Shown: positions 7,918-17,093 of the stretch, one piece after another | How the letters are laid out: each line of letters opens with the position of its first letter | Numbering within the stretch: position 1 is the stretch's first letter | Assembly (NCBI RefSeq): GCF_000720325.1 | Contig: NZ_JOJM01000004.1 | Coordinates: 62,001-126,000, forward strand | Source: Streptomyces sp. NRRL B-1347 | GTDB lineage: Bacteria; Actinomycetota; Actinomycetes; Streptomycetales; Streptomycetaceae | Reading direction: 5' to 3' | Length of the DNA stretch: 64,000 bases | Notes under the pieces: generated by a model | Database searches by the model: none | Told to the model about the DNA's origin: nothing | What the model saw: only the letters and a program-made list of their open reading frames with translations | Made by a program: the position numbers and the translations under genes

Positions 7918-7943
7918 CCCGCTGAAACGGAGGTCTCAGCGGG
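7918..7943. terminator. Hairpin between the acyltransferase fusion gene and the tRNA-like gene
   Basis: CCCGCTGA at 7918-7925 pairs with TCAGCGGG at 7936-7943 around a 10-base loop. It lies 35 bases past the stop of the large - strand gene at 7978 and before the tRNA-like gene, so it would separate the two transcription units. Confidence 0.65.
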
Positions 7944-7977
7944 GGCGTTCCGGGTGGGCCCAGCGCGGCGACGCCGG

Positions 7978-10686
7978 TCACAGCCAGCGGACCGTCCGTG
8001 TCACCCGGGTCACCACCGCCGCATAGCCCACGCCGACCGCGAGCGAGGCGGTCAGGGCGGTGACGGGGAAGTCCTCCTGGAGGCAGGGGTATATCTGGTA
8101 GTGCGTCAGGTAGATGTAGAGGGAACTGCTCGCCAGGAGGCCCGCGAGGGTGCTGAGGGGGCCGAGGCTGGGCAGGGTCGGTACCCAGATCAGCAGGCAC
8201 AGGCCGACGATCACGATGGTCGTGCGCAGGGGCTGGTCCTGGAACACGCCGGGCACGGTGAGCAGCAGCACGGCTGTCAGGAGCGCCCGGTGCCGCGCGG
8301 TGCGGGCCCGCGCGGCCGCCCACCCGAGCGTGAACAGCCAGAAGACCACGGTCGGGCTCAGCTGGGGGCGCAGCGATGCCAGGTCCAGGAGGTCGTAGCG
8401 GCCCACCAGGCCGACGGCCGTGAGTGCCAGCGGTACACCGAACTCGTAGCGCCGCTCCATCCGGTCCAGGAGGGGCACGGCCATGAGCGCGGCGAGGACG
8501 ACGAGGAAGTAGACCAGGGCCTCCACGAACCAGTAGGCCCAGTCGAAGCGGTCGTTCCCCGCGTCGAGCAGGCTGTTGAGCAGCACGGCGTTGGCCGGGT
8601 CGTAGAGGTCGGTCAGGAGCACCGCCCCGGAGATCCACACCATGCTCGGCACCGCGATGCGGGCGATGGTGCGCCACACGTGCCGCTGGCGCTCGCGGCG
8701 CGTGGCGTCGGTGAGTTGGAAGCGGGCGAAGTTGTAGCCGGCGACGCAGATGAGGACGTGGGCGAAGCCCTTGATGTCGAAGAGCCGGATGTGTGAGCCG
8801 ACGATGAGGACGATCCCGACGGCGCGCAGGGCGATGCCGGTTTCCAGAGTGCGGCGGGTTCGCCAGCACCCTGGGGTGACCCAGGAGCTCAGCACCCTGT
8901 GGAGTGCCGGAGTCGGCCGGTCGTGGCGCGGCTCCCGCCCATCCCCTGCATCAGCCGGGGGCGCCGCCGTGGCGCGCAGTTCGCGGATCGGCCGCCGGTG
9001 CCAGTCGGTGGGCAGATGGCCGAGTGCTTCCTCCAGGCGCAGGGACATCTCCACGTAGCACAGCGAGTCTCCGCCCAGACTGACGAAGCTGCTGTCCTCC
9101 GTGACATCGGTGTGGTCGAGGACGTCCGCGTAGAGACGGCGGAGGTCCTGCGCGGGGTCGGCGGGTGTCTCGTCCTCCGCGGGGCGTGTCCATTGCCGTA
9201 CGGCCGTGTAGTCGGGCTTGCCCGTGGCCAGCCGGGGGAGCCGATCCAGGACCCTGACCCGTACGGCGCGGGACGGCAGCCCGCACTCCTTCGCGACGAG
9301 CCGCCGGATCCGTGCCTGCTCACCGGCGCTGGCGAGCGCGGCCACCGCGAGGACCTCGCCGTCGCCCGCGCAGTACGCGGTGACCCCGTGCCGCTCCAGC
9401 AGGGACTCGACGCGCTGCGGGTCGATCCGCAGCCCGAGGATCTTCGTGAAGCGGCTGCGGCGGCCCACGATCTCGTACAGCCCGTCGGGTGCGCGCCGGG
9501 CGATGTCCCCGGTCAGCAGCTCCTCCACGGCCCGGCCGAGGGCGAGGTCGGCCGGGCGCTCGGCGTAACCGAGCATCACGTTCGGCCCCGAGTAGACCAG
9601 TTCGCCCACGTCCTGACCGTGGCCCTCGACCGGCCGCAGCCGGAAGGAGCCGCCGGGTATCGGCACCCCGACGGCTTCCGGGCGCTCGGCCGCGAGCTGG
9701 GGCGGGAGGTAGGCCATGCGGGCCGTGGCCTCGGTCTGGCCGTACATCACGAACAGCTGCCAGCCCGCACGGTGCCCCAACTCGGCGTACCGGGCGACGC
9801 GTTCGGGCGCGAGGCGGCCCCCGGCCTGGGTGACGCGACGCAGCCGCGGCAGGTCCATCCGCTCGAAGCCGACCCGGTCGAGCAGGTCGAAGGTGTACGG
9901 CACGCCTGCCAGCGAGGTGCCGCGGCCCGCGCGGAACTCCTCCCAGAAGGCCGCGTCGGACACCGACCGCTCGGTGAGGATCAGCCCGGCGCCGCACAGC
10001 AGATGGCTGTGGATGACGGACAGGCCGTAGCAGTAGTGCATGGGCAGCGTGGTGGCCGCCCGGTCCGTGTCGTCGAGGCCGAGGTAGGCGGCTATGGACT
10101 CGGCGTTGGCCTGGAGGTTGTTGTGGGAGAGCCGGACCAGCTTGGGCGAGCCGGTCGAGCCGGAGGTGCTCAGGAGCAGAGCGAGGTCAGGGTGGAGGGC
10201 GTGGGTGCTGCCCCGGTGCCTCTCGTCGAGGGTCCACGTCCCGTCGGCCTCCGGGCGGGCCACGACGTCGGGGGCGTACGCCTGTGTCAGTGAGCGGATG
10301 GTGCTCTCGCTGTCGCCCGGGACGAGCAGCACGGGGTGACCGGCGGACAGGGCGGCCAGATACGTGACGAGCGCGTCGGCCCGATGGGCGCCGGTCAGCA
10401 GCACAAGGCGCCGTACGGGCCCGAGGATCTCGGCGGTCGCGGTGACCCTCTCGGCCAACTCGCTGTACGACACCTGTCCTTGAGGCGTGATGAGGGCGAC
10501 GTGCTCGCTGTGCGCCGCGAGTCCATGCGCGAACGGCACACCCTGCGGCGGCCCGGTCCGTACATGCCGCATCGGAGGCGAGTCCGGGACGGCCGAAGGC
10601 GTGCGAAGTGAAGGCGCGGCATGGGGAGTTGAGGCCGATGAGGGGCCGGGGGCGGGGGCCGGGTGGGATTCGGAGGGGTAGAGCAC
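7978..10686 (-). CDS. Adenylation-carrier protein-membrane acyltransferase fusion
   Basis: This 902-residue protein has three parts. Residues about 45-500 are an AMP-binding adenylation domain with STSGSTGSPK, MYGQTEATA, LTGDIARR and a C-terminal RLATGKPDY lysine motif. About 515-580 is a carrier domain with its serine in LGGDSLCYVEM. From about 610 to the end is an acyltransferase-3 (OafA-like) membrane domain with many hydrophobic segments. The arrangement suggests that one polypeptide activates an acid, holds it as a thioester and transfers it to an acceptor at the membrane. The first 45 residues are Pro/Ser-rich. The GTG start at 10686 is chosen for the AGGAAAGG upstream; an internal ATG near 10570 is possible. 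It is divergent from an iron transporter with an iron box between, so iron control and a siderophore- or envelope-linked role are likely. The substrate is unknown. Confidence 0.85.
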   Translation of the reverse strand: MLYPSESHPAPAPGPSSASTPHAAPSLRTPSAVPDSPPMRHVRTGPPQGVPFAHGLAAHSEHVALITPQGQVSYSELAERVTATAEILGPVRRLVLLTGAHRADALVTYLAALSAGHPVLLVPGDSESTIRSLTQAYAPDVVARPEADGTWTLDERHRGSTHALHPDLALLLSTSGSTGSPKLVRLSHNNLQANAESIAAYLGLDDTDRAATTLPMHYCYGLSVIHSHLLCGAGLILTERSVSDAAFWEEFRAGRGTSLAGVPYTFDLLDRVGFERMDLPRLRRVTQAGGRLAPERVARYAELGHRAGWQLFVMYGQTEATARMAYLPPQLAAERPEAVGVPIPGGSFRLRPVEGHGQDVGELVYSGPNVMLGYAERPADLALGRAVEELLTGDIARRAPDGLYEIVGRRSRFTKILGLRIDPQRVESLLERHGVTAYCAGDGEVLAVAALASAGEQARIRRLVAKECGLPSRAVRVRVLDRLPRLATGKPDYTAVRQWTRPAEDETPADPAQDLRRLYADVLDHTDVTEDSSFVSLGGDSLCYVEMSLRLEEALGHLPTDWHRRPIRELRATAAPPADAGDGREPRHDRPTPALHRVLSSWVTPGCWRTRRTLETGIALRAVGIVLIVGSHIRLFDIKGFAHVLICVAGYNFARFQLTDATRRERQRHVWRTIARIAVPSMVWISGAVLLTDLYDPANAVLLNSLLDAGNDRFDWAYWFVEALVYFLVVLAALMAVPLLDRMERRYEFGVPLALTAVGLVGRYDLLDLASLRPQLSPTVVFWLFTLGWAAARARTARHRALLTAVLLLTVPGVFQDQPLRTTIVIVGLCLLIWVPTLPSLGPLSTLAGLLASSSLYIYLTHYQIYPCLQEDFPVTALTASLAVGVGYAAVVTRVTRTVRWL

Positions 10687-10739
10687 GGCGCGCGCCCTTT
10701 CCTCGGGTACGTCCGCGCTCGACGCGGAACCCTTGACGA

Positions 10740-10758
10740 TTAGGCAAGCATTACCTTA
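10740..10758. promoter_or_regulatory. Iron box (DmdR1/IdeR-type operator)
   Basis: TTAGGCAAGCATTACCTTA is a close match to the actinobacterial iron-box palindrome TTAGGTTAGGCTAACCTAA, with both outer arms kept. It lies between the divergent acyltransferase fusion gene (start 10686) and the Fe(III) binding protein gene (start 10885). Both would be repressed by an iron-loaded DtxR-family regulator. Confidence 0.8.
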
Positions 10759-10884
10759 TTCCTGGAAAGGTCGCAATCAAGCCATCGCGAAGCCACAGGC
10801 AGCCACAGGCACACTTCGCCCATCGCTCTCCGCCTACATGATCGGCGAGGGCGTGAGGGCGAGCCCCGCAGGAAGGCGCACGCC

Positions 10885-11931
10885 ATGCGACGTGTCTCGG
10901 TCAACCGAACGAACGTGCTGGTCACGGCAGTTCTCCTGCTGTCCGTCCTCGTGGCGTGCGGATCCGAAGGGAAGGGCAGCGGGGAGGGGAACGGCAGCTC
11001 CTCCCTCGTCATCTACTCCGGCCGCAACGAGAAGCTGGTCAAGCCACTTCTGGACAAGTTGGAGAAGGCCATCGGCGCCGAGGTCGAGGTGCGGTACGGC
11101 GAAAGCGCCGAACTCGCCGCCCAGATCCTGGAGGAGGGCGAACGCACCAAGGCCGGGCTCTTCTTCTCCCAGGACGCCGGAGCGCTGGGCGCCCTGTCCA
11201 AGGAGGGCATGTTGCGGAAGCTGCCCACCGCCACCCTCGACAAGGTCGACGAGGCGTACCGCGGCTCCGACGGCGACTGGGCCGGTCTCTCGGGACGCGT
11301 CCGCGTCATCGCGTACAACCCGGACCAGGTCGACGAGGGCGACGTCCCGGACAGCGTCTTCGACGTGGTCGAGCCGGAGTGGCAGGACAAGGTCGGCTTC
11401 GCCCCGACCAACGCCTCCTTCCAGGCCTTCGTCACCGGCATGCGCGTCCTGAAGGGCGACGCCGTCACCCGTGAGTGGCTGGAGGACCTGAAGGCGAACG
11501 GCGCCAAGACGTACGCCCACAACCTCGCCACCCTGGACGCCGTCGAGGACGGCGAGGTCTCCCTCGGCCTGGTCAACCACTACTACTGGTACGAGCGCGT
11601 CGCCGAGAAGGGTGAGGACAAGGTCGACTCCAAGCTGCACTTCCTGCCCGGCGAGGACCCCGGCGCACTGATCAACGTCGCAGGCGCGGGCATCCTCAAG
11701 GACAGCGGCCAGAGCGCGACCGCCCAGAAGGCCATGGACTACCTCCTGTCGAAGGAGGCGCAGACCTACTTCGCCGAGACGACCAAGGAGTACCCGCTGG
11801 CCGCGGGCGTGACCAGCACCGTGGAGGGCCTGCCGCCGTTCGATTCGCTCCAGTCACCCGACATCGACCTCGGCGAGCTGGAGTCCCTCCAGGAGACGCT
11901 GGCCATGCTCCAGGACGTCGGACTGGTCTGA
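10885..11931 (+). CDS. Fe(III) ABC transporter substrate-binding lipoprotein
   Basis: This 348-residue lipoprotein has a signal peptide ending in the lipobox LVAC. The fold is the FbpA/FutA-type iron-binding protein: YSGRNEKL near the mature N-terminus, VRYGESAEL, and a tyrosine cluster NHYYWYER that in this family binds ferric iron. It would catch iron outside the membrane and hand it to the permease encoded six bases downstream. The ATG at 10885 follows AGGAAGG. The gene is the first of three and is controlled by the iron box at 10740-10758. Confidence 0.9.
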   Translation: MRRVSVNRTNVLVTAVLLLSVLVACGSEGKGSGEGNGSSSLVIYSGRNEKLVKPLLDKLEKAIGAEVEVRYGESAELAAQILEEGERTKAGLFFSQDAGALGALSKEGMLRKLPTATLDKVDEAYRGSDGDWAGLSGRVRVIAYNPDQVDEGDVPDSVFDVVEPEWQDKVGFAPTNASFQAFVTGMRVLKGDAVTREWLEDLKANGAKTYAHNLATLDAVEDGEVSLGLVNHYYWYERVAEKGEDKVDSKLHFLPGEDPGALINVAGAGILKDSGQSATAQKAMDYLLSKEAQTYFAETTKEYPLAAGVTSTVEGLPPFDSLQSPDIDLGELESLQETLAMLQDVGLV

Positions 11932-11937
11932 CCCGCC

Positions 11938-13476
11938 GTGCGCACGCCGCCGCCCGCCTCCCGCCCGGCCCGGTCCCCTGCCCCCCTGATCCTGCTCGTC
12001 CCCGCCTGCGTGGCCGCCCTGTTCGCCCTGTTGCCCCTCGGCTACCTCGCCGTCCGCGCCTTGGAACGCGGCCCGGCCTTCGCCTGGGACGTCATCGCCG
12101 ACGAACGCACCCTGGAACTGCTCTCCCGCAGCCTCGGCCTGACCGCCGTGGTCGTGGCGGCCTGCCTGGTCCTCGGCGTCTCGCTGGCCTGGCTGACCGT
12201 GCGCGCCGCACTGCCCGGAGCCCGTGCCTGGTCGGTCCTCGCCGCGCTGCCCCTGGCCGTGCCCAGCTACGTCGCCGCCTTCGCCTGGCTGTCGGCCGAG
12301 CCGGACCTCGCCGGGTTCGGCGGCGCCGCACTCGCCCTGACACTGGTCAGCTTCCCCTACGTCACACTGCCGGTCGCCGCCGCGCTGCGGGGCATCGACC
12401 CCGCGCAGGAGGAGGCCGCACGCTCCCTCGGGCACGGGCCGCTGCGGACGTTCGCCAGGGTCACGCTCCCGCAGCTGCGACCGGCGGCCACGGGCGGGGC
12501 GCTGCTCGTCGCCCTGTACGTGCTCTCCGACTTCGGCGCGGTGTCCCTCATGCGGTACGACACCTTCACCCGGGCCATCCACACCTCCTACCGCGCCTCC
12601 TTCGACCGGACCCCGGCCGCCGCCCTCAGCCTGGTCCTCGTCGTGATGACGATCGCGCTGGTGGCCGCCGAGGCCCGCACCCGAGGACGCGCCGGGCACG
12701 CCAGGACCGGCACGGGCACCGCCCGCCCGGCCGACCGGACCCCCCTCGGCCGTTGGCGGCCGCTCGCCCTGCTGTGGTGCGGGGCGGTGGTGACCGTAGC
12801 CGTCGCCTTCCCCCTGGGCACCCTCGGGTACTGGCTCGCCGCGGGCAGCTCGGCCACCTGGGACCTCGGCGGACTCGCGGAGACGGCCTGGGCCACCCTC
12901 GGGGCCGCGGCGGCCGGTGCCGGCCTCACCACGGCCCTCGCCCTGCCCGTCGGGGTGATCGCCGCCCGGCGCCGGGGCCGCGGCGCCCGGCTCCTTGAGC
13001 AGGCCGCGTACGCGGGGCACGCGCTGCCCGGCATCACGGTGGCGCTCGCCCTGGTGTTCTTCGCCGTCCGCTACGCGTACCCGCTGTACCAGCAACTCCC
13101 GCTGCTGGTAGGCGCCTACGCCGTACTGTTCCTGCCGATCGCGGTGGCCGCCACGCGCGCGGCCGTGCTCCAGGCGCCACCCGCCCTGGAGGACGTGGCC
13201 CGCTCGCTGGGGCGACGGCCGTGGCAGGTGCTGCGCGAGGTCACCGTGCCGCTGGCCGCGCCCGGTGTGGCCGCCGGGGCGGCACTCACCTTCGTGGTCT
13301 GCATGAAGGAACTGCCCGCCACCCTCCTCCTGCGGCCCACCGGAATGGACACGCTCGCCACCCGGCTGTGGACCGAGACCAGCGCCGGATCCTTCGCGGC
13401 CGCCGCCCCCTACGCTGCCGCGCTGATCCTCCTGGCCGCCGTCCCCTCCTACCTCCTGGGCAGGCACCGGACATGA
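11938..13476 (+). CDS. Iron ABC transporter permease (double-length)
   Basis: This 512-residue membrane protein has two tandem permease modules, each with about six hydrophobic helices and an EAA-type loop: EEAARSLGHGPLRTF in the first half and EDVARSLGRRPWQVL in the second. This FbpB-like layout forms the whole transmembrane channel from one polypeptide. It begins at GTG, six bases after the binding-protein stop, and overlaps the ATPase gene by ATGA. It works with the flanking genes to bring ferric iron into the cell. Confidence 0.92.
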   Translation: MRTPPPASRPARSPAPLILLVPACVAALFALLPLGYLAVRALERGPAFAWDVIADERTLELLSRSLGLTAVVVAACLVLGVSLAWLTVRAALPGARAWSVLAALPLAVPSYVAAFAWLSAEPDLAGFGGAALALTLVSFPYVTLPVAAALRGIDPAQEEAARSLGHGPLRTFARVTLPQLRPAATGGALLVALYVLSDFGAVSLMRYDTFTRAIHTSYRASFDRTPAAALSLVLVVMTIALVAAEARTRGRAGHARTGTGTARPADRTPLGRWRPLALLWCGAVVTVAVAFPLGTLGYWLAAGSSATWDLGGLAETAWATLGAAAAGAGLTTALALPVGVIAARRRGRGARLLEQAAYAGHALPGITVALALVFFAVRYAYPLYQQLPLLVGAYAVLFLPIAVAATRAAVLQAPPALEDVARSLGRRPWQVLREVTVPLAAPGVAAGAALTFVVCMKELPATLLLRPTGMDTLATRLWTETSAGSFAAAAPYAAALILLAAVPSYLLGRHRT

Positions 13477-14516
13477 ACGAACTGCGCGTCGAAGGGCTCA
13501 CCAAGTCCTACGGAGCCGGGGAGCCGGTCCTGCGAGGCCTCGAACTCACCGTCCCCGCAGGCGCGTTGACGGCGGTCCTCGGCCCCTCCGGCTGCGGCAA
13601 GACCACCCTGCTGCGGGTCGTCGCCGGATTCCTGCGCGCCGACGCGGGCGCCGTCCGGCTCGGCGACCGGCTCCTGAACGGGCCTGGCACCCACCTCCCG
13701 CCGGAGCGGCGCCGCGTCGGCATCGTGCCCCAGGAAGGCGCCCTCTTCCCGCACCTGAGCGTGGCCCGCAACGTCGCCTTCGGACTCACCGGCGCCCACC
13801 GGGCCGAACGGCGACGCGTCACCGAGGAGACGCTCGACCTGGTCGGCCTCGCCGGTTACGGCGGCCGCATGCCGCACGAGCTGTCCGGCGGCCAGCAACA
13901 ACGCGTCGCCCTCGCCCGCGCGCTCGCCCCGCGGCCCCGACTCGTCCTGCTCGACGAGCCGTTCAACGCGCTGGACAGCGGGCTGCGGGCCGGAGTGCGC
14001 TCGGACGTGCGGGCCACGCTGCGGGCGACCGGGGCCACGGCGGTCCTCGTCACCCACGACCAGCAGGAGGCCCTGTCCACCGCCGACCTCGTCGCCGTCG
14101 TACGGGACGGCAGGGTCGCCCAGTGCGCCGCCCCGCAGGATCTCTACCGGTTCCCCGCGGATCCCTGGATCGCCTCCTTCGTCGGCGACGCCGTCCTGCT
14201 CCCCGGCACCGCCGACGGCGACGGCATGGCCCGGACCGCCCTGGGCGCCGTGCCCCTGGCCGCCCCCGCCGACGGCCTCCGCACCGGCAAGGTCCTGCTC
14301 CGCCCGGAACAACTCCTGCTGACCGACGCGGACGCCGACGGCTCGGCCAGGGGCACGGTGACCGACGTCGCCTACTACGGCCACGACGCCCTGCTCACCG
14401 TGACCATCGAGGGCCACGCCGCCCCGGTCCGCATCCGGGTCACGGGCCCCCTGCGCATCCGCCCGGGGCAGGAAACGGGCATCCGCGTGGCGGGCCGGGC
14501 CAGCTTTCACCCGTAG
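13473..14516 (+). CDS. Iron ABC transporter ATP-binding protein
   Basis: This 347-residue ABC ATPase has Walker [10 protein letters not shown], signature LSGGQQQR, Walker B LVLLDEP and the switch histidine in [11 protein letters not shown]-terminal TOBE-like domain begins near residue 240. The layout matches FbpC/CysA-group import ATPases. It overlaps the permease stop by four bases and closes the three-gene iron operon. A relic of an amidase gene follows. Confidence 0.93.
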   Translation: MNELRVEGLTKSYGAGEPVLRGLELTVPAGALTAVLGPSGCGKTTLLRVVAGFLRADAGAVRLGDRLLNGPGTHLPPERRRVGIVPQEGALFPHLSVARNVAFGLTGAHRAERRRVTEETLDLVGLAGYGGRMPHELSGGQQQRVALARALAPRPRLVLLDEPFNALDSGLRAGVRSDVRATLRATGATAVLVTHDQQEALSTADLVAVVRDGRVAQCAAPQDLYRFPADPWIASFVGDAVLLPGTADGDGMARTALGAVPLAAPADGLRTGKVLLRPEQLLLTDADADGSARGTVTDVAYYGHDALLTVTIEGHAAPVRIRVTGPLRIRPGQETGIRVAGRASFHP

Positions 14517-14547
14517 CCGCGGATGCCGAGCTTGACGGCCGTGGACG

Positions 14548-14661
14548 ACCGAGTCGGGCGACTGGCAGACCTACGACGAGGTCTACGGGACCACGAACAA
14601 TCCGTGGGACCTGACCCGCGGACCTGGCGGTTCGTCCGGAGGGTCCGCCGCGGCACGGCCT
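14548..14661 (+). pseudogene. Amidase signature-family fragment
   Basis: A short + strand stretch reads NNPWDLTRGPGGSSGGSAAA, the core of the amidase signature including the Gly/Ser-rich catalytic loop. Nothing before or after it continues the enzyme. It is a relic of a deleted amidase gene, left between the iron operon and the first ArsR gene. Confidence 0.75.
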
Positions 14662-14801
14662 GGCCCGAACGCTGACGGCGTGAGCGCAGTCGGCCGCCAC
14701 CGCCCCCGTGCCTCAGGGTGGACAACCTCGGCCAGGTGTCCCCTGGTTGGAAGGCTGCAGTTCATCGCCGTGGTGACCGCAGGAGATACCATTGCGTGGA
14801 C

Positions 14802-14817
14802 TTGCAGAAGTCTGCAA
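14802..14817. promoter_or_regulatory. ArsR operator candidate, copy 1
   Basis: TTGCAGAAGTCTGCAA is a 16-base inverted repeat (arms TTGCAGA/TCTGCAA) just upstream of an ArsR-family gene. The outer TTGC-N8-GCAA frame recurs upstream of the two other ArsR genes nearby (15943-15958 and 19654-19675). Confidence 0.65.
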
Positions 14818-14884
14818 TTGGTTAGTTTCCTTGTCTGGTAAGTCCTGGAGGGGGTGGTCCGGTCTGAACGCGTTCGCTGAAGAG

Positions 14885-15265
14885 GTGCGGGAGCAGGTTC
14901 GTTGCACTCGTGCTTCGCTGTACGAGGCGCAGGCCGAGTTGTTCCACGTGCTGGGGCACCCGGTGCGCATCCGCGTGCTGGAGGCGCTCCAGAGCGGGCC
15001 CATACCGGTGCGGGAGCTCTTGACCGCTCTCGACCTGGAGATCGAGCCTTCGGAGTTGTCGCAGCAACTGGCGGTGTTGCTCGGCGGCGGGGTCGTCACG
15101 GTGAGCCGCAGCGGGGCGACAGCGGTGTACGAGGTGGCGGGCGGGGATGTGGCAGAGCTGCTCGCGGTGGCGCGCCGCGTCTCGTCCGTACGGCTGTCGG
15201 GCCGCAGCGAGCTGTCGGAGCAGACGCACCAGTCGGAACGGAGCAGGCCGGAGGCGGCCTCGTGA
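14885..15265 (+). CDS. ArsR/SmtB-family regulator 1
   Basis: This 126-residue winged-helix repressor has the pattern shared with its two neighbours: [19 protein letters not shown], then [12 protein letters not shown] in the recognition helix region and [14 protein letters not shown] in the wing and last helix. No cysteine pair of the ELCVCDL type is present, so the inducer is not a classical arsenic-type ligand. The start is uncertain: the frame is open from TTG at 14792, but a start downstream of the palindrome at 14802-14817 makes more sense. GTG at 14885 is chosen, with TTG 14831 as an alternative. The C-terminal tail is Ser/Glu-rich. Confidence 0.8.
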   Translation: MREQVRCTRASLYEAQAELFHVLGHPVRIRVLEALQSGPIPVRELLTALDLEIEPSELSQQLAVLLGGGVVTVSRSGATAVYEVAGGDVAELLAVARRVSSVRLSGRSELSEQTHQSERSRPEAAS

Positions 15266-15452
15266 CTGGCTCGGGCCGGTTTCTCTCGTGGTGCAAGGGG
15301 TAGGACGGAGGGCTCGCCATGGTGGCCGAGCTGGCCACCACCTACGGCGGTGGGGTTGCGCGGAACCGGCCGTCGGTCGTGACGGAAGGCGGCCGCCGTG
15401 TGGCATCAGCGCGCTGGCCATCACGCCGGGCGGCCGCCGGTCAAAGGGTCGG

Positions 15453-15803
15453 CTACGACGGCGGTTTCGTTTCCGCTGCGGCGGTCTGCAGGTCGGCGAG
15501 GAGCCCGGCCTGGCTGGCCAGCACCCCCGACAGGATGGTGCGTGCCACCCTCAGCAGCTCCGCGACGTGCGGGCTCGTCAGCGAGTAGTAGACGGTCGAG
15601 CCCTCCTTGCGGGTCACGACCAGATTCGCGCGCCGCAGGACGGCCAGCTGCTGGGAGAGGTGCGCGGGCTCGACGCCCACCTCCGGCAGCATCTCCGCGA
15701 CCGCGTGCTCGCGCATGCTCAGCAGCTCGAGCACCCTGATCCGCACGGGGTGCCCGAGTGTCTTGAAGAACTCGGCCTTGAGTTGATACAGCGGCCTGCT
15801 CAT
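15453..15803 (-). CDS. ArsR/SmtB-family regulator 2
   Basis: This 116-residue winged-helix protein ([54 protein letters not shown]) is a close paralogue of the proteins at 14885 and 19233. The ATG at 15803 follows GGGAGG; a longer frame runs upstream but lacks a better start. It stands alone, with no co-directional gene behind it, and a TTGC-N8-GCAA palindrome lies 140 bases upstream, suggesting autoregulation. It lacks cysteines typical of metal-sensing members. Confidence 0.88.
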   Translation of the reverse strand: MSRPLYQLKAEFFKTLGHPVRIRVLELLSMREHAVAEMLPEVGVEPAHLSQQLAVLRRANLVVTRKEGSTVYYSLTSPHVAELLRVARTILSGVLASQAGLLADLQTAAAETKPPS

Positions 15804-15942
15804 CGAACCGGCCTCCCGTTCTGCCCGCCGACGGCCGGCTGGCCGGGCCGTCGCCGTGAGTGCTCCGCGCATCGCTTCCGCCCCAAAATCATCAGCATGG
15901 GACCATCCTGGCCCCTGACCGCCAGGGTGATGACCTCAGGAA

Positions 15943-15958
15943 TTGCCAACATTAGCAA
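15943..15958. promoter_or_regulatory. ArsR operator candidate, copy 2
   Basis: TTGCCAACATTAGCAA has the same TTGC-N8-GCAA frame as the palindromes at 14802 and 19654. It lies upstream of the ArsR gene that starts at 15803 on the - strand. Confidence 0.55.
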
Positions 15959-15977
15959 GTCGGAAGGCTGGGGGAAG

Positions 15978-15997
15978 CGGGATCCTTTCGGATCCCG
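15978..15997. terminator. Hairpin in the gap between ArsR 2 and the STAS gene
   Basis: CGGGATCC at 15978-15985 and GGATCCCG at 15990-15997 form a perfect 8-pair stem with a TTTC loop. Apart from this and the operator at 15943, the gap 15804-16210 shows nothing I can recognise. Confidence 0.45.
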
Positions 15998-16210
15998 AGG
16001 ACGCACAGCGCGAACAGAACGTACTCAAACGCCCCGGCTCCTGCCGCGAGTGCCTTCGGGCAGCCCTCGGACCGGACGGGTGTTGCGGACACCAGCAGCT
16101 CGCTGCCAACGGTTCCTGGGACATGGCCGTCGGCTCGCCACAGCTGATGGAGGAGGGAGGCCATGCGGGATGCTGCCGGGCAGTCGTCCGGCCCGGTTCG
16201 CTGCCCGTGC

Positions 16211-16618
16211 TCAGCCGGACCAGCCGCCGGTGCGCCACTCCTGCCGCGGCCCCTCCGGTCCGTCGATCACCGACTGCCGCTTCGTTTGGTGCGCGGCGAG
16301 CGCGGCGGTCAGGTCGCCGTGGACGGGGATGGGCGGGCAGTCGCCGACCGGGACCAGGGAGCCGTCGGCGGGGATGGCCGCCAGTTCCAGTCGGCGCCCG
16401 TGCGCGGCGAGGCGACGGGCCGCCTCGGCCAGGGCGAGCTGGCCCTGGACGGACCAGCCGCGCAGTTCGGTGCAGTCGACGATGACCGGTCCCGTGCCGC
16501 GGGCCAGCACCCAGCCGACCGCGCCGGTGAAACGGTGTGCGGCGTCCTGCCCGAGGTGGCCTGCGACGGACAGGATGCCGAGGTCCGGCTCGATGGTGTA
16601 GCGCCACTCGATGGTCAT
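16211..16618 (-). CDS. STAS-domain protein (anti-anti-sigma type)
   Basis: This 135-residue protein has a STAS fold: LGILSVAGHLGQDAAHRF, then GTGPVIVDCTELRGWSVQGQ, where a conserved serine occupies the usual phosphorylation position, and a helix LAEAARRLAAHGRRL. STAS proteins of this size bind anti-sigma ATPases. An anti-sigma-type ATPase gene lies 55 bases upstream on the same strand, so the two probably form a partner-switching pair. The ATG at 16618 is chosen; the open frame upstream belongs to a different reading frame of the neighbour. It is the last gene of the operon headed by the ArsR gene at 19574. Confidence 0.82.
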   Translation of the reverse strand: MTIEWRYTIEPDLGILSVAGHLGQDAAHRFTGAVGWVLARGTGPVIVDCTELRGWSVQGQLALAEAARRLAAHGRRLELAAIPADGSLVPVGDCPPIPVHGDLTAALAAHQTKRQSVIDGPEGPRQEWRTGGWSG

Positions 16619-16673
16619 GGTCGTCGTCAACTGCCTTTCGTGCGCTGCCGCGGGTGCGGGTGACGGGTACGGA

Positions 16674-17093
16674 TCACAGGGGCAGGGTGATCCAGATGCT
16701 CTTGCCGCCTGCGTCGGCGTCCTGGCGTACGACTGCTGTGCCCGCCAGGGCGAGGGTGAGTTCGACGACGGTGGCCAGGCCGCTGCTCCGGTTGCCGGTG
16801 AGCGCGCCGTGGAGGGCGGGCTGATAGGGGTGACGGTCGTGGACGGCGAAGGCGAAGGTGTCCTTGGCGGCCGCGTAGATGACGGTGACGTGGGGCGAGG
16901 CCACGGCGGCGTGCCGCACCGCGTTGGCGACGAGTTCGCTGAGGATGAGCAGGGCTGGGTCGACGGCCGGGTGGCGGCGGCTGATGCCCCACTCGACCAG
17001 GACCTGCTCGGCCGTCTCCCGGGCCACACGCACCGCGGACGGAACCGTCGGCAGGGTCAGCACGTGCCGGTGGGGCAGCATCGCCAGGGTCAT
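16674..17093 (-). CDS. Anti-sigma-factor-type ATP-binding protein (HATPase)
   Basis: This 139-residue protein of the RsbW/SpoIIAB histidine-kinase-like ATPase group has the N-box LILSELVANAVRHA and a G-box-like SSGLATVVELTLA. Streptomyces has many such small proteins that bind sigma factors or STAS antagonists. Its ATG overlaps the preceding stop by one base (TGATG), so it is translated with the PPOX-fold gene upstream. The STAS gene downstream is its likely partner. The target sigma factor is not in the window. Confidence 0.85.
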   Translation of the reverse strand: MTLAMLPHRHVLTLPTVPSAVRVARETAEQVLVEWGISRRHPAVDPALLILSELVANAVRHAAVASPHVTVIYAAAKDTFAFAVHDRHPYQPALHGALTGNRSSGLATVVELTLALAGTAVVRQDADAGGKSIWITLPL

